A DNA stretch of 64,000 bases from Agapanthus africanus (taxonomy: Eukaryota; Streptophyta; Magnoliopsida; Asparagales; Amaryllidaceae), in NCBI GenBank assembly GCA_030015575.1, contig CM057342.1, positions 263,090,867 to 263,154,866 of the forward strand. Direction: 5' to 3'. The notes under the pieces are model-generated. The model worked only from the letters and a program-made list of their open reading frames with translations. It searched no databases and was not told the origin of the DNA. Positions 1-12,100 of this stretch are shown in pieces; within the stretch, counting starts at the first letter, position 1; each line of letters starts with the position of its first letter. A program made the translations under genes and the position numbers.

Positions 1-736
1 CTTAGCAGTACATGTTCATGCTTCAACATATTATCATGCATTATTTTCATCCTTGTTGATATTAGCTCTAGTTTGTCATACTTACATTACCAGCCGATAT
101 ATGTTAGTTTTATTCACTGAGTTGGCAACTCACCCCAGTTTTACCATAGTTCCTTGCATGAGTCGTGCGGACGCGTAGCAGCAGTGCAGATCCATTTATC
201 AGCTTGTATCGCTCTTTTTGCTAGGTGGGTTACCTATGAAGTAACCTCCTATTTGGTTATGTATATTAGATCTAGTATTACTCCATCAGACCCTGTATAA
301 TTGACTTAGAACGAGATGTGGCTATATGTATCTTATTTCGACTGATGAGATCGTTTAGTTGTGTTAAATTATATTTCTTTTACTTATGCTTGAGATTTTT
401 CACTTAGAGTATCGTATTATTTTTGTGTATTGATTTCCGCTGTTTGGCATCGTTTTGCTCCCAACTAGGGATGCAACCTATTCACGCATCCTATAACTGC
501 TTATTTAATAATTAAAAAGGAAGTACTGTCGAAGTCTCAAAACCAGTTGTTTAAACTTCTCTTATTTAAAAATCATTCGACATGCTACTTCATTCTATTA
601 CTTAAAACCTAAAATCATCTAAATTCCGCAAAAAAAAGGTTTTTGATCTTGGTTTTTGGTTTACTCGGATTGTGTCGACATCTTTAGATATCATACAATC
701 TAAGTGCCGGTTACATCCAAACTTTAGGTCATGACA
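1..736 (+). mobile_element. Partial Ty3/gypsy-type LTR, 3' end
   Basis: The block ends in GGTCATGACA at 736. Read forward it resembles the reverse complement of 31617 to about 32350: both carry the palindromic block GAGTTGGCAACTCA, a following CCATAGTT-CTTGCA stretch, an AAGTGCC block near the end, and the same terminal TCATGACA. It is therefore the end of an LTR of the same family as the solo LTR at 31617-35902, in the opposite orientation. It appears inserted in the leader of element Z, which starts right after it. No coding remnant is seen. The gypsy (Del/Tekay-like) assignment is inference from LTR style. Confidence 0.6.
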
Positions 737-1984
737 ATCACATAATCAGAATGGTCAGATCGCCTAGCAATCCCACGTTTCGTTCGATCCACAGACAAAG
801 ACATTCTCCGGTCGCATGAATAGCCCATGCATGGCAAAAAACAGACCCTTACAAGTGCAGCAAGTCATCCGCCAATCCCAAAAATAAGGTGACTCAGCAT
901 CACCACTATGAACGGGCCACCCAGTACTTTCTCGAATCTGATGACTTGAGCACTCCTCCGCGGGTCTGTTCTAATCCCGTATAAGCACGATAAGCAACCT
1001 GCCAATCATAAAATCGGGTGACCCGGTCTCAACTCCTTGAGATGGCCACCCGTTGCAATCTAGAACCCGGCTTCCCATGCGCTTCTCTGCAGGGTAATCC
1101 TAAAATTAGTATTAATACAACGGTAATATCGATCGCAACCTGATCGAGTCCTGACAAAAAACAATACAATAAGTGGAAACAACGGACACATATCGACCGC
1201 TTGTCCTGAATAAAAGAATATACATTTTTGGCTATACATGAATGAAAATACTACATATAGAACATCACACAATTCCGCATGGGGCTATTCATTTCACGAA
1301 AATCCGACACAAACCACGCAGACCAACATCTCAGACTCACTTGTGCAACCCTATCGAATTGATCACATCAATTCAGTGACGTTAAACACCGCATATCACA
1401 TATGACATTGCATTAACAAGGTTAAAAGCTTTAACCACGTCAATACGGAACCCATAGCCAACGAATTCCTGAACCCGCGATGCTGAAATCGAATTTCCAA
1501 AAATTTAAATTCAAGATCAGCCCCAGCCCCAAAACGCCATCATTTCTTACTTGAATCAAAATCCAAACGGCCCAAAAACTGCTCGAGACACCGGGGGGGC
1601 CTCGGGCATGACCCATGAGGCCCCAGAGGGCATTGGATAGGGCCCCCAACACATGGCCACAAAAATTGTGGCCATGAGTTGGCTGCTGGGACAGCAAGCG
1701 TGCAGCTATGTGCTTGCTGTCCTAGCGCCACAACCGAGACCATTTTTTGTTGGTCTAGGGTGTTAGAGCCTACCCAAGCCCTCAGGGAAATCCCTGGGGT
1801 CACTCCTGCGCCTCCATGAGGCTCTCAGTCTGAACCGAGAGCCCCGAGACGCGAGTTATTTGCAAAATTAGTTCCTGATTTGGGATAGTTTTTCAAACAT
1901 AAACTGTTTTGTTTTGTAAAAAGGTTTTGGAAATTCAAATGACTACAAAACTAATTGAAGGTATTTGATTTTGCTCTGATGCTA
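737..1984 (-). mobile_element. Element Z: 5' leader and degenerate PBS
   Basis: This is non-coding leader of a copia element on the minus strand. Blocks such as CTAGAACCCGGC, GGTAATCCTA and AAAAGAATA occur in the same order as in the leader of element G (59215-59760). A degenerate primer-binding site (GCTCTGATGCTA; canonical reverse complement GCTCTGATACCA) lies at 1973-1984, next to the LTR. The module CGGCAAG...CCGCCAAT seems present twice (about 840-975 and 976-1100), as in G. Short reading frames here have no recognisable domain. The rest of Z lies left of the window or beyond the gypsy LTR insertion. Confidence 0.6.
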
Positions 1985-2588
1985 TGTAAGTGGATGGAGG
2001 TCAAGGTCGTGACAGTCACGGCTATGGCAAAAAATGAAAACAATATTTTTTATCAAACATAGCCCCAGTCCAATACCAAGATCATCAAATACTAATGCAT
2101 TAAGCAAACTAGAAATGTCAAGAGAGCAAAGTCAAGGGGGCTACAATATTTGTAGCATCTTCATATGCTTCAATGGAGAATGGGGACCCTAGCTAGGCTC
2201 CTCGAGCTTCCGGATGCGCTAGGACACCGACCGCCTCGCCGTTGATGATCCACGATGAAAGCGGACTGCCGAAACTCCATCTCCATCACCGGGCGAAGGA
2301 ACTCCTTCCAAAGACATGTTATGCGTAGAGAAAGGCGATGTGGTATCTGGGCACTCTCTCCTTTTTATATTCCTTCACCATGGCAACAATTGCCATTAAA
2401 GTAGAGCTTGAGCTCTCATATTGGAGGAAGAAGATGAAGAATAACATGATGGCTTCCTAAAAAGAATTATCTCATCCTTTTTAATTCCTTGTCATATATA
2501 TTATGACACATAACTCTCCCTCCCTCTCTCATGTTTGTTATCACACACTAAAGAGAGAGGGGGGCCCACCATTCATGTTAGCATAATA

Positions 2589-2631
<43 letters not shown>

Positions 2632-4001
2632 ATACACATCATGTATCACATACACGAAACACCATCAATATTTTCTCAGTATCATATATTATAGAGAGTG
2701 TGTGTATCATATACACTATACTAGAAACCGCATTATAAATACAGTTATCAAGTCAACACTTGACTCGATATTTTGTCTTTTAAACCGGCTAGTATAACAG
2801 TCGTCCGATTAAATGTGTATATCCAATATGCATATTCAATCGAACTCATGCACGTATCCCTATACGCACGTCACATCGCATTTTTCCCGAGCAGGCACTT
2901 TCGTTACGGGACTCTAAAGACCCGTCAATACGCTGGCGGTAGATTATACAGGATCACATTCGATTGAATCTGAAACACGTTTTGATTCAACCCTCTCTCG
3001 GATTAACCCACAATCTTGTCAGTGGTACCAGCTGTACGTAACGGCTACCAAGATATGAGTAAGATAAAGGCAGGTCAACGAGCGAACTCATCCAGACCCG
3101 ACAAAATCTATAAGTGACAGTCACCATCAGTCCAGTCTCTTCATCAAAGAGTATCGCATACCGAGTCTGGGGGTTGGAATCTGTTAGACCCCCAATAACC
3201 TGAAAAGTCATGCCGATAGAGGACTCATAACCAAAGAGATACAACTGGTAACACTTACCAGTTTATCTCTACTGTCGTGGCCACAGACTTCTAGTTATAG
3301 TCGTGTCCCGCACAACGTGATATCGACTCCCAATATCGGGAGTGACAAATTCCCTCGACTGCTCACTGCTTCCATATACTTCGAGAATGTACCTAACTAA
3401 AACCTGCTAGCATGACTCAGTAGGACGGTGGTAGGGTAGTAATCTAAGTACAGTGGGAACACACATAAGACACTATGGCAATCTCAGGTTTAGGGACTAC
3501 CCTGTACTCATGTCACCAGAGAACTGTTATCTGACATTGGTATAATACCAACTAGGAGTTTCCAGTGAGTCCGTCCAGAATAACTCATCCAATAAGCACA
3601 TGTATACAATCCTCGGTATCAAACAACAATAGCTATGGGATCAGCTATCGCCCTCCAACCGGGTCAGGAAATGCACACACTAGTTTAAACTAGAGTACCG
3701 ATGCCCAATCTCGATACTCCTACGACTGGGAACATTAAAGGATGTGCTTATGAACTAACCTGGTCCTACTAGTATGATCCCTATCATTAATCCTGGTAGT
3801 CAAGCAAATATCCTATGGGCTTTATCTTATGTATTAGCGGTATGTGATAACGAGTAAAAACATATACACATGATAAATAAAGACAAACCAGATAGCATAC
3901 CATCATCTCGAGTAAGACTGTTCTCTGTATATGTCCTTTTAAATTCAGTAATTGCATTTCTGCAATTACGATAATTTCCTTGAAGGCACCTATATCCAAC
4001 A
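1985..4001 (-). repeat. Element Z: 5' LTR (Ty1/copia)
   Basis: The LTR begins TGTAAG beside the PBS at 1984 and ends ATATCCAACA at 4001 (TGTTGGATAT on the coding strand). About 2.0 kb long, it carries the core shared by every copia LTR here: GGGACTCTAAAGACCCGTCAATAC near 2905-2930, a GGTATAATACC palindrome near 3540-3550, and CAGATAGCATACCATCATCTCGAG near 3890. It also carries an AT microsatellite. Its outer flank is CCATG at 4002-4006. The partner LTR is outside the window, so the target duplication cannot be checked. Confidence 0.75.
2592..2628. repeat. (AT)n microsatellite
   Basis: An uninterrupted run of alternating AT of about 36 bases inside the LTR of element Z. It is a simple sequence repeat and is likely length-polymorphic. 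Confidence 0.95.
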
Positions 4002-4139
4002 CCATGTACACTAGATTTAATAATATAGCAATAGAATTATTTAACCAGATCCGAACCTAAGACAATAGAGTGTAATTAAACATAAGTGCTTACGTTTATG
4101 GGAAGTCACGAACCCAGGACTTTCTGGTCAAACTAAATA
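4002..4139. other. Unassigned 138-bp island
   Basis: This segment lies between the outer end of Z's LTR and the broken edge of a copia interior. It matches neither the downstream pol of element A nor any LTR in the window. No coding potential, palindrome or repeat is evident. It may be old host sequence or a fragment of another element. Confidence 0.4.
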
Positions 4140-5254
4140 AGGTATTACATGTCAAACTTGATACACAAAAACAGTTACGCAAAACCAAAATGTGTCCACT
4201 TGTCAATAATAGGTGATATTCCCCTACGGAAATAGCATCTACGCTCGCTATGTTAGCAATCCTGAGGGTCGTATCACCTGCCTTTATAACTCTACGGCTT
4301 CTCAGTGCCTGCAATGAATTACAGATATGAGATCCTGAACCGCTATCCAATATCCATGAAGTAGAGTTGATTGACAGACAGTTTTTAATCATAAACACAC
4401 CTGAAGCCGAAACCACAACTTGCTTCGAATCCTGGTTCTTGGCTTTCCAAGCCCTGCAGTCCTTCTTCCAATAGCATTTCTTATGACAATAGAAACATTC
4501 CTCTTTCCCTACTATTAGCCCCAAAACTTTTGCCTTGCCCTTTCCTTGTACCTTATTGACATCGCTTTTCGGCTTAGTGGGGGCCTTCTTCTTCTTCCCC
4601 TTGGCTTTCGCCATGGATCTAGAGGAAGAAGATTTCCCAATAAGCAGAGCGGGTGTCTCCCTGGTTTTCTTTAGGGTGCCCTCTGTACTCCTCAACATGT
4701 TGAGCAGTTCTGGAAGTGTAACTTCCTTCCTTTGAATATTAAAATTCAATATAAACAGGGGCGTAGGTAGAGGGGAGGGACAGTAGAATCAAGTCCATAT
4801 ACAACTTGTTCTCCAACGTGGTCCCAAGATCTGCGAGCTCTTCAATATAGTTAATCATCTTAAGGACATGGTCTCCTACAGATGACCCGATAACCTACCT
4901 CGCCTGAAATAATTTCTTTGAGGTCTCGTATCTTACGATACGAGATTGCTCTCCATATAAATCTTTGGTATGGAGGAAGATGGAAGTTTAGTCCATCTTT
5001 TCGTGCCGCCTTTGGTGTTCATTATCCATTGAGGCCAGCATTAAGCACTTAGTTTTCACACAGCCTATTTCCCATGTCTTACGGATTTCAATATCCGCGA
5101 CGGTGGAATCTGGACCTGGGATGGCAGGGACTTTAGTAGTAAGGAGGTAGCCCAGCTTGTAATAGGTAATGGCCATCTGGACATTCTGTAGTCAATCTTT
5201 ATAGTTTGGCTCCGTCAATATATTTTTATCTAGTAATAACTTAAGCTCGGTCAT
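4140..5254 (-). pseudogene. Truncated gag-protease remnant (copia interior 1)
   Basis: Sense runs from an ATG at 5254 (gag start TELKLLLDKN) down to about 4140. The gag N-terminal part is at 5176-4988 (AITYYKLGYLL...). Further on are a lysine-rich stretch and a CCHC-type knuckle, CFYCHKKCYWKKDC, in which the conserved glycine is cysteine. Then comes a protease active-site segment, SWILDSGSGSHIC (DSG in place of A's DTG). Similarity to element A stops at about 4140, just after the protease, so integrase, reverse transcriptase and RNase H are absent. The central gag is frameshifted. The arrangement matches A at 12250-13364. It cannot encode a functional polyprotein. Confidence 0.8.
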
Positions 5255-7323
5255 CTTGGTCGCTGCAATTAGGAGAGAGAGAAGAAGCTGCAATTAGGAG
5301 AGAGAGAAGAAACACTCAGCATGATACTCTTGCAAGTTTAGATTGGTTATTAGTTTATGTAAACAGGATGGCTCCCACTGTTTCCTCAAATCCTCCTTCA
5401 AAGCATAAAAGAAGAATTAGTCGGGATTAATTGCACCCAACAATTCTTGCTTAACCTTTCGGCCAGGTTAGTGTCGGTACTTCGAGAGAGGTTTTACAAC
5501 GCTTTTGCGAAATTCCTTAATTAAATAATCTCTTTTCCCTGGAGGCGTAGCCCCGCTAACACCGTTCTAGATACCTAATTGGTTTATAGCATTGATTGCA
5601 AAATGAAAAATTCTCCTAAGGAGTAATAAAACTCATGGTGGGATCGAGATCCAACTATCATTATGAGACAACTTTGAAAGAATCTAACCAAAATCATCAC
5701 ACTCAAGATGGTAAGCAAAACTTGCAAGTTTTCTTTTCCTTTGAAACTCTCGATGTGGATTTTTGCCCCAGGCTCTTATGATCTTGACGAAGGCCAACAT
5801 ATCATAAGACGCAAGTCAAGTTCTACCCGTCGTTGTCCAGGTTAATCTAAGCCCATCCGCACAAAACCTTGATGAAAGCCATAATAACAGTACGCCTGTC
5901 TCAGATTAACGCATCTATCTATACTACAGATGAATATCCAGCAGCTACCAATCATTATGCCTTAGCGAAGGTCAAAATACATAGTTTGAATATTACTGAA
6001 TACCCATCTCAAATGATGGAGGGCTACGGCTGGTTTTGGCAAAAACCGTGAATGTAATGAACTTGATATAGTCGAAAGAACCATGATGGCTTTTAAAAAG
6101 AGTGGTTTAGGCTCTGCATTTAAAAGTTATTTTTAAAGAAAACCGAGTGGTTTTGAAATTGTTCCAACGATTTAACTTTCGTTTATTTTCTTTGCATTAA
6201 ACAATATTAATAGTGTCCCGTCATTTAACACTATCATTGCAGAAAGAAACGAAAATAGAACGTACGTTTATGCCATCTGCATTCGCCGCGGGGCCCCGTC
6301 ATGCACCGTTAGGTTACTTAACTAACGGAAAAGCGGGTGCAAAATATAAGCAACGTTTATTATATATAATCTATATATATAGCCATTCGTCTCACGCAAT
6401 AATAGCTATTCTAGATCACAGATCACAGCACAAGTAACATAAATGAATATATTGGATATACTAGGATTTCCGTGTTTCGTTTAAGCCTATAATGACAAGC
6501 GGATTCCACGGTCGTGATGAATAGCCAAACCCTCACCCTAGACCCCTACGGGTGTGACAAACTACCCGCCATAACCCCGAAGTGAAGCAACCTCCCTCAA
6601 TGAGATGAGTAGGCCACTCGGCACTTTAAGAACCCGGTAGTTTGTGCACCCCACCTTGGGTCTATCCTAGGTGCAAGAAAAAGTAAATAAAATAATACAA
6701 CGTGGATACAATCTCAACCCGGATGTGCCCCGCAAAAGAATATTACATCATTTTACAAATTACATGAATGAAAGAAAAGAACACTCTTTTCATATCCCCT
6801 GGCTATTCAATCATGACGATCCAATACTTCATATCCACAAACCACAATCACAAGATACTAGATATGTGCAACCCCTACTAATCGACATATAGTAATTAGT
6901 CGACGTTTCAAAATACATATTCAAACTAAAAGTGAATAAACGATGTTAAAATTTCGATTTAGAAACACTCCATATTGCCCAAGCACAAAGTTAACACAAT
7001 ATGAAATCTGGGCAAAATCAAACAATACCATAAATCCTAAATCCAAGAGTCCAAAACACCACAAGAAGCACATGACCCAACTCCTCTACAAAACCGGCAA
7101 AGGCGAGAAAAATGCCATTTCCGGCGGTTTTGATTTGGATTGAGTGGCTCGTTTTTTTCTGGTGTTCTAGTTACTTTATAAGTAGCATTTTGCACTTGTT
7201 TAAAAAAAATTTAGAAACCTTTTTAAAATCGGCAGAAACTTGGATCTAGATTTTATCGTTTCGGAGTTGTTTCGGTTTCGAAACTCTAAACTTTGTCTAT
7301 TCAGTTAGTTAAGTGTTTGGGTA
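5255..7323 (-). mobile_element. Leader of truncated copia interior 1
   Basis: About 2 kb of non-coding leader lies between the PBS and gag, closely matching element A's leader (13365-15419). It contains a tandem copy of about 24 bp (CTGCAATTAGGAGAGAGAG) at about 5264-5311 that A carries once. It also holds the three spaced CTTGACGAAGGCCAA-type motifs (first near 5785, others near 5870-5975) and the GAAGTG...stem-loop near 6580-6640. Short frames here (for example 5869-6051 and 6943-7143) recur in A's leader but show no domain, so they are read as shared leader sequence and not genes. Confidence 0.75.
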
Positions 7324-7336
7324 GGCTTGATACCAG
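7324..7336 (-). promoter_or_regulatory. Degenerate primer-binding site of interior 1
   Basis: GGCTTGATACCA precedes the TGTAAG end of the LTR. On the coding strand this resembles the initiator-Met-tRNA site TGGTATCAGAGCC but lacks one base. It shows that LTR 7337-9414 also serves as the 5' LTR of the truncated interior to its left. Confidence 0.7.
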
Positions 7337-9414
7337 TGTAAGTGTATATGTGCTCATTGCCATGTCAACTACGACTATGCGGAATCAAAAACTTGAAAAC
7401 TTGAGCACATAACACTAAAATTCCCAGGATACAAGTCCAAACACTAAACTAAACAAACCCTAACTAGAGTTTTATCTACTCGGTTGAAATTACAATCTTT
7501 GTATATGGTCCTTCGGGTCTTGAAAGTTGACTCCTTAAGCTCCTTGGGTTGATGAAACGAGCTCTCAAAGCCGATCTTCCATGTCAAAGACGATCCATCC
7601 GAGAATGTCGATTCAAGCGATAGCTTCATCCGAAACAACTAAAGATCATGCCTTGCTAAGAAAAGATGCTTAGAGTGGTGTAGTTTGTGAAAAAAATGCT
7701 CTCTTTTAATCCTCACAACTCAAGAGAGAGGTTTTAGAAAGAAGATGAAGATGGCTAGCAACTCAAGAAAAACTCAATTGAAGAAAATGAACCGTTATCT
7801 AAAAATATCTCACACTCTCACTCTTATCTCTACACCCCTTAAACAAAAGAGTGGATAGGCTTGGTGACTCGCTAGGGTGAGTCACAAGCCTACATACTTC
7901 CATGTTTAAATGGTGGAGAGAAGAGAAAGAGTGTGTGTATAGCCATCTCACTAGGTACACATATACAAACATTTATAAATATTAATGTAAGTATATAAAC
8001 AAGTATACCCATACCCGTATAAATACGTATACCGTATTTCTACTAAAATACGAATACCATATTTATACCGAAAATACAAAATATGTGTATTCATATTTAG
8101 AAAGAAATACATGTATTTGTATTAAAGCACAAATACCCGTATTTATACAAATACACATATTCGTATAAATATCGTATTCATGTTACAATACAAATACCCA
8201 AAAGAGAGCAATATAATACTAGCATTAAAACTGGCTGTCCTTCAAACCTGCTAGTACAACTAAACCGTCTGATTAAAGCACGTTCATAAAGGCGCGTGTT
8301 CAATCGAACACCCTTGCATAAAACCATATGCAAACTACACCGTTTCGCCTAAACCGGGAAACCCTCTGTATGGAACTCTGAAGACTCGACAATAAGCTGG
8401 CAGTGGGGTTAACCACAAGCACGTCAGTGGCACTAGCTGTACGTAACAGCTACCCAGGTATCTGTCAAAGGGAAGATCGACACGATAACTCGTTCGAAAA
8501 CCCTATCGAGCGTATATGTGACATTCTCTGTACAGTCCGTTCTATTCGTCTAAGAGTATCACATATCGAGCCTAGGGGGTGGTAAACATCAGACCCCTAA
8601 TAGCGCAATAAGTCGTGTTGGTGTGGAACCAAATACACCCTGAGAAACTACTGGTGTACCTACCAGTCAATCTCACTTGCCCTGGATAGGGACTTTGTGT
8701 ATTGGCCAACCGTACGCAGCGCGATATAAACTCCCAATACTGAGAGAGACAAATCCCTTCTATCCCTTACTGCCTCCAAGTGCTTCGGGACTGCACCCAA
8801 CTACTACCTGTTTGCATGACTCATGTGAGCCGTGGTAGGGTAGTAATCTATGTACAGTAGGAACACACTCGATACGAATAGTGATGTCAAGTTAACGGAC
8901 TAACCTGTACTCATGTCACTGGGGAACTGCTAACAGACGATAGGTATAATACCAACCAGCAGTTCCCAGCGAGTCCGTCCAGTGTAACTCATAACCTAAT
9001 GAGCACCTGTATACTATCTTTGGTACCGTATACCAATGGCTGCGGGACAGGCCACCTCCCCTAACGGGGATAAGAAGCGTATACACTAGTCTACTCTGGA
9101 GTATCGATGCCCGGTCTCGATAATCCTATGACTAGGGACAAGTTTAAGGATGTGCTTATATACTATCCAGCCCCCACAAGTGTGACTGTCATCACAACGC
9201 TGGTAGTCAAGCAAAGATCCTAAGGGCTCTATTAAGATGTATTAGCGATACCTTAAAAGAAACATATACACATGTTAAGATAGAATCAAACCAGATAGCA
9301 TAGCATCATGTTGAGCAAGACTGTTATTATATCTGTGTATATCCCAAGCTTCCAAAATGTAATAAACAATCCAGTACTATACAATAATGGCCTCTAGGGC
9401 ATATATCACTAACA
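7337..9414 (-). repeat. Element A: left LTR (shared in a tandem arrangement)
   Basis: This 2078-bp LTR runs from TGTAAGTG to CACTAACA, which is TGTTAGTGATATATGCCC on the coding strand. One side abuts A's polypurine tract (9415), the other abuts a PBS (7324-7336), so it is both the 3' LTR of A and the 5' LTR of interior 1. It contains a perfect 10-bp inverted repeat, GGGAACTGCT (8922-8931) with AGCAGTTCCC (8958-8967), surrounding GGTATAATACC (8943-8953). The 8000-8200 section is rich in ATA/CGTAT short repeats. Confidence 0.85.
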
Positions 9415-9429
9415 ATATCCCATTTGCAC
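9415..9429 (-). promoter_or_regulatory. Element A polypurine tract
   Basis: On the coding strand, GTGCAAATGGGATAT sits immediately before the 3' LTR start TGTTAG. The other copia elements here have GTGCAAGTGGGAGAT at this spot. It would prime plus-strand DNA synthesis. Confidence 0.75.
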
Positions 9430-9459
9430 TAAGACGATGTATTGTCATATCGCAGACCT

Positions 9460-10187
9460 GACATCTCGAATAACCTTTCAAACTGTGTCTAAGGGATGGC
9501 CTTTGTGAGTGGATCTACAGTGTTGTTCTCCGTCTTTACTCTCCACACCTCGATCTCCCGGCGATCTATGATCTTCCTGATCAGGTGATACCGCTTCAAG
9601 ATATGTATGGACTTCTTATGGGTCCTTGGTTCCATCGCTAAAGTTATAGCCCTGTTGTTATCACAATACAAAGGTATTAGGTCAACAATGGATGGATCCA
9701 CCTGAAGTTCTGTAATGAACTTCTTCATCTATACTGCTTCTTTCGCAGTGTCACATGAAGCGATATACTCTGCCTCCATCATTGAGTCAACAACGGTATT
9801 CTCTTTGGAGCTCTTCTAATAGACCGCCCCTCCATTGAGGGTGAAGACATAACCCGACATGGATTTGGAGTCATCCTTGTCACTCTGCAAGCTAGAGTCA
9901 GCGAAGGCCTCGATCTGGAGGTCTTTACTGCCGTACACCAAGAACATCTCCTTAGTCCTTCTTAGGTACTTGAGAATGTTCTTTACTGCTATCCAGTGTT
10001 TCTCCCCAGGGTTTGACAATACCTGCTTACCACATTCAGTGCGTAAGAAACATCTGGTCCGGTACATAACATTGCATATATTATAGATCCTACCGCAGAA
10101 TCGCAGGGTATAATACGCATGCGATCCCTTTCCAAATCTTGGAAGACATCTCTTTAGAGAGGGTGATCTCGTGATAAGCTGGTACAT
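9460..10187 (-). pseudogene. Element A RNase H region, broken
   Basis: The sense fragment 10187-9816 includes the segment KNILKYLRRTKEMFLVYG, then FADSSLQSDKDDSKSMSGYVFTLNGG, typical of copia RNase H. The fragment 9728-9489 has YCDNNRAI and HLIRKIIDR and ends DPLTKAIP near the polyprotein C terminus. Between them the conserved MEAEYIA stretch is readable, but it is flanked by two TAG codons at positions where relatives have tryptophan (TGG). These are G-to-A changes on the coding strand. RNase H would degrade the RNA strand during reverse transcription. This copy cannot be translated through. Confidence 0.85.
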
Positions 10188-10990
10188 TACCGCGCTTGGA
10201 ATCTTCCATACTGAATCTTTTCAGTATGGTGTCAATGTACCTGGACTGTGAAAGTTCCAACATCCTCTTAGATCTATCACGGTAGATCTGAATTCCCAGA
10301 ATGTACGAGGCTTCACCCAGGTCTTTCATGGAGAACTTCTGTGACAAGAATCCTTTGAATGATTGTAGCATAGGAATGTCATTTCCTATCAGGAGAATGT
10401 CATCCACGTACAAGACAAGGAATACCATAGTTCTCGCTACAATTTTACTATAAATGCATGGTCCATCTGGATTTTTGATAAAGTCAAATTCTTTGACCGT
10501 CTCATCAAAGCAGATGTTCCAACTCCGCGATGCCTGCTTTAATCCATAAATGGATTTAAGAAACTTGCATACTCTTCCGCTGCTCCCACTCTCTATGAAA
10601 CCCTCTGGCTGATCCATATAAACACACTCTTTCAAATTTCCAATCAGAAAAGTGTTCTTGACGTCCATCTGCCAAGTTTCACAATCATGGAAGGCAGCAA
10701 TGGCAAGTAGGATCCGAATGGATTTAAGCATAGCCACTAGAGAAAAGGTTTCATCATAGTCCAAGCCAGGTCTTTGACGAAAACCTTTTGCTACAAGTCT
10801 AGACTTATAGGTTTCAACCTATCCATCTGCACGAATCATCTTTCTGGAGATCCATTTGCAGCCTACGGGTTTTATCCCTTGAGGTGCAATGTCTAAAGTT
10901 CTAACTTTTTTGGTGTACATGGATTCCATTTCGTTCCGCATTGCATCCAGCCACTTTACTGAGTCTCTGCTCGTAATGGCCTGCTGAAAA
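10090..10990 (-). pseudogene. Element A reverse transcriptase, partly intact
   Basis: The open segment 10764-10090 (224 codons) covers most of a copia reverse transcriptase. It has motif A WQMDVKNTFL with the catalytic Asp at residue 34 (about 10665), YGLKQASR at residues 73-80, and LYVDDILLIGND with the catalytic Asp pair at 121-122 (about 10399-10404), followed by SMKDLGEASYILGIQIYRDR. All three catalytic aspartates are present. Upstream, at 11139-10819, lies the integrase/RT linker and the start of RT (CKWISRKMIRADG), separated by an in-frame TAG. The end is frameshifted into the RNase H fragment. It is the best preserved RT in the window, but broken. Confidence 0.9.
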
Positions 10991-12100
10991 CTAGTCGGCT
11001 CATCATCATTGACGATGCAATCCTCTTTATCCCCATCTACGAGAAAGCCGTAATATCTCTTGGGCGAATGAGACTGCCTACTAAATCTGCGGAGTGGCGC
11101 AGGGACATCCGGTTCTTCTGAAACTTCTAGTTCCACCATGCTTTCAATAATAGTTTGTGGTTCTGGAATTTCTTCCAGTTCTATTACGCTCCCACTTATT
11201 TCTTTTTCAAAAAATTGAGTCTCTAAAAAGTGGGCTTGCGGAGAAACAAAAACCTTTTGTTTCTCTGGGTAATAAAAAAGATACCCCCCTGGAGTTCCTT
11301 AGGTATCCCACAAACTTACACAGCATTGATCGTTCCTCGAGCTTGTTCGCATGCTGCTTTTTGACAAAAGCTGGACATCCCATATCTTAAGATACTTAAG
11401 ATAGGATTTCTTCCCACTCCACATTTCATATGGTGTGGTAGACACTGACTTAGTAGGAACTTTGTTCAAAAGATATGTAGCAGATTCTAGTGCATAACCC
11501 CAGAAGGATCGCGGTAACTCAGCGTTACTCATCATAGAACGTACCATATCCAATAAGGTGTGATTCCGTCTTTCCGATACACCGTTGTGTTGAGGTGTGT
11601 ATGGAGGAGTAAGCTGAGAGAGAATTCCATTCTCTTTTAAGTAATCCAGAAACTCGGCACTTAAGTATTCACCACCTCGATTAGATCGAAGTGTCTTAAT
11701 ACTTTTTCCTGTTTGTTTTTTCACTTCATTCTTGTATTCCTAAAATTTCTCAAAGACCTCGGATTTATGTTTCATCAAGAATACATGTCTATACCTTGAG
11801 AAATCATCCGTAAAAGTAATGAAGTATGGAATAACCACTTCTTGCATGTGTAGATATTGGACCACACACGTCGCTATATATGAGTCCCAAGAGCTCGGTG
11901 GCTCTTACTCCGTGTCCAGTGAACGGAGTCTTTGTCATCTTTCCTTTAAGACATGATTAACAAGTTGCATAAGACAGGTATTTAAACGGATCCAAATATC
12001 CCTCTCTATGTAACTTCGTCAACCGTGTTTCATTGATGTGACATAGTCTACAATGCCATAAAAAAGCTTGATTTAATTCTGGAGACTTTCTTTTGAGTGT
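10991..12100 (-). pseudogene. Element A integrase, broken, catalytic Asp changed
   Basis: An HHCC zinc-binding region is readable near 12060-11950 (LWHCRLCHIN...YATC, stop, SC). The core at 11724-11299 includes TLRSNRGGEYLS, TPPYTPQHNGVSERRNHTLLD and FWGYALESATYLLNKVP. In copia integrases the segment is normally RSDRGGEY. Here the second catalytic Asp is Asn (AAT at 11680-11682). The catalytic Glu is kept at residue 51, giving the expected D-x35-E spacing. Several frameshifts and stops separate the pieces. Integrase inserts the cDNA into chromosomes; this copy should be inactive on two counts. Confidence 0.88.

Noticed and set aside
4070..4140. tRNA-like GGGTTCGTGACTTCCC block in the island next to Z
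   Set aside because: It resembles a T-arm, but no acceptor, D-arm or anticodon arm could be folded around it.
5869..6051. 60-codon frame conserved between leaders (also 13951-14133)
   Set aside because: It overlaps the repeated leader motifs on the antisense strand of the element. The similarity is explained by common descent of the leader.
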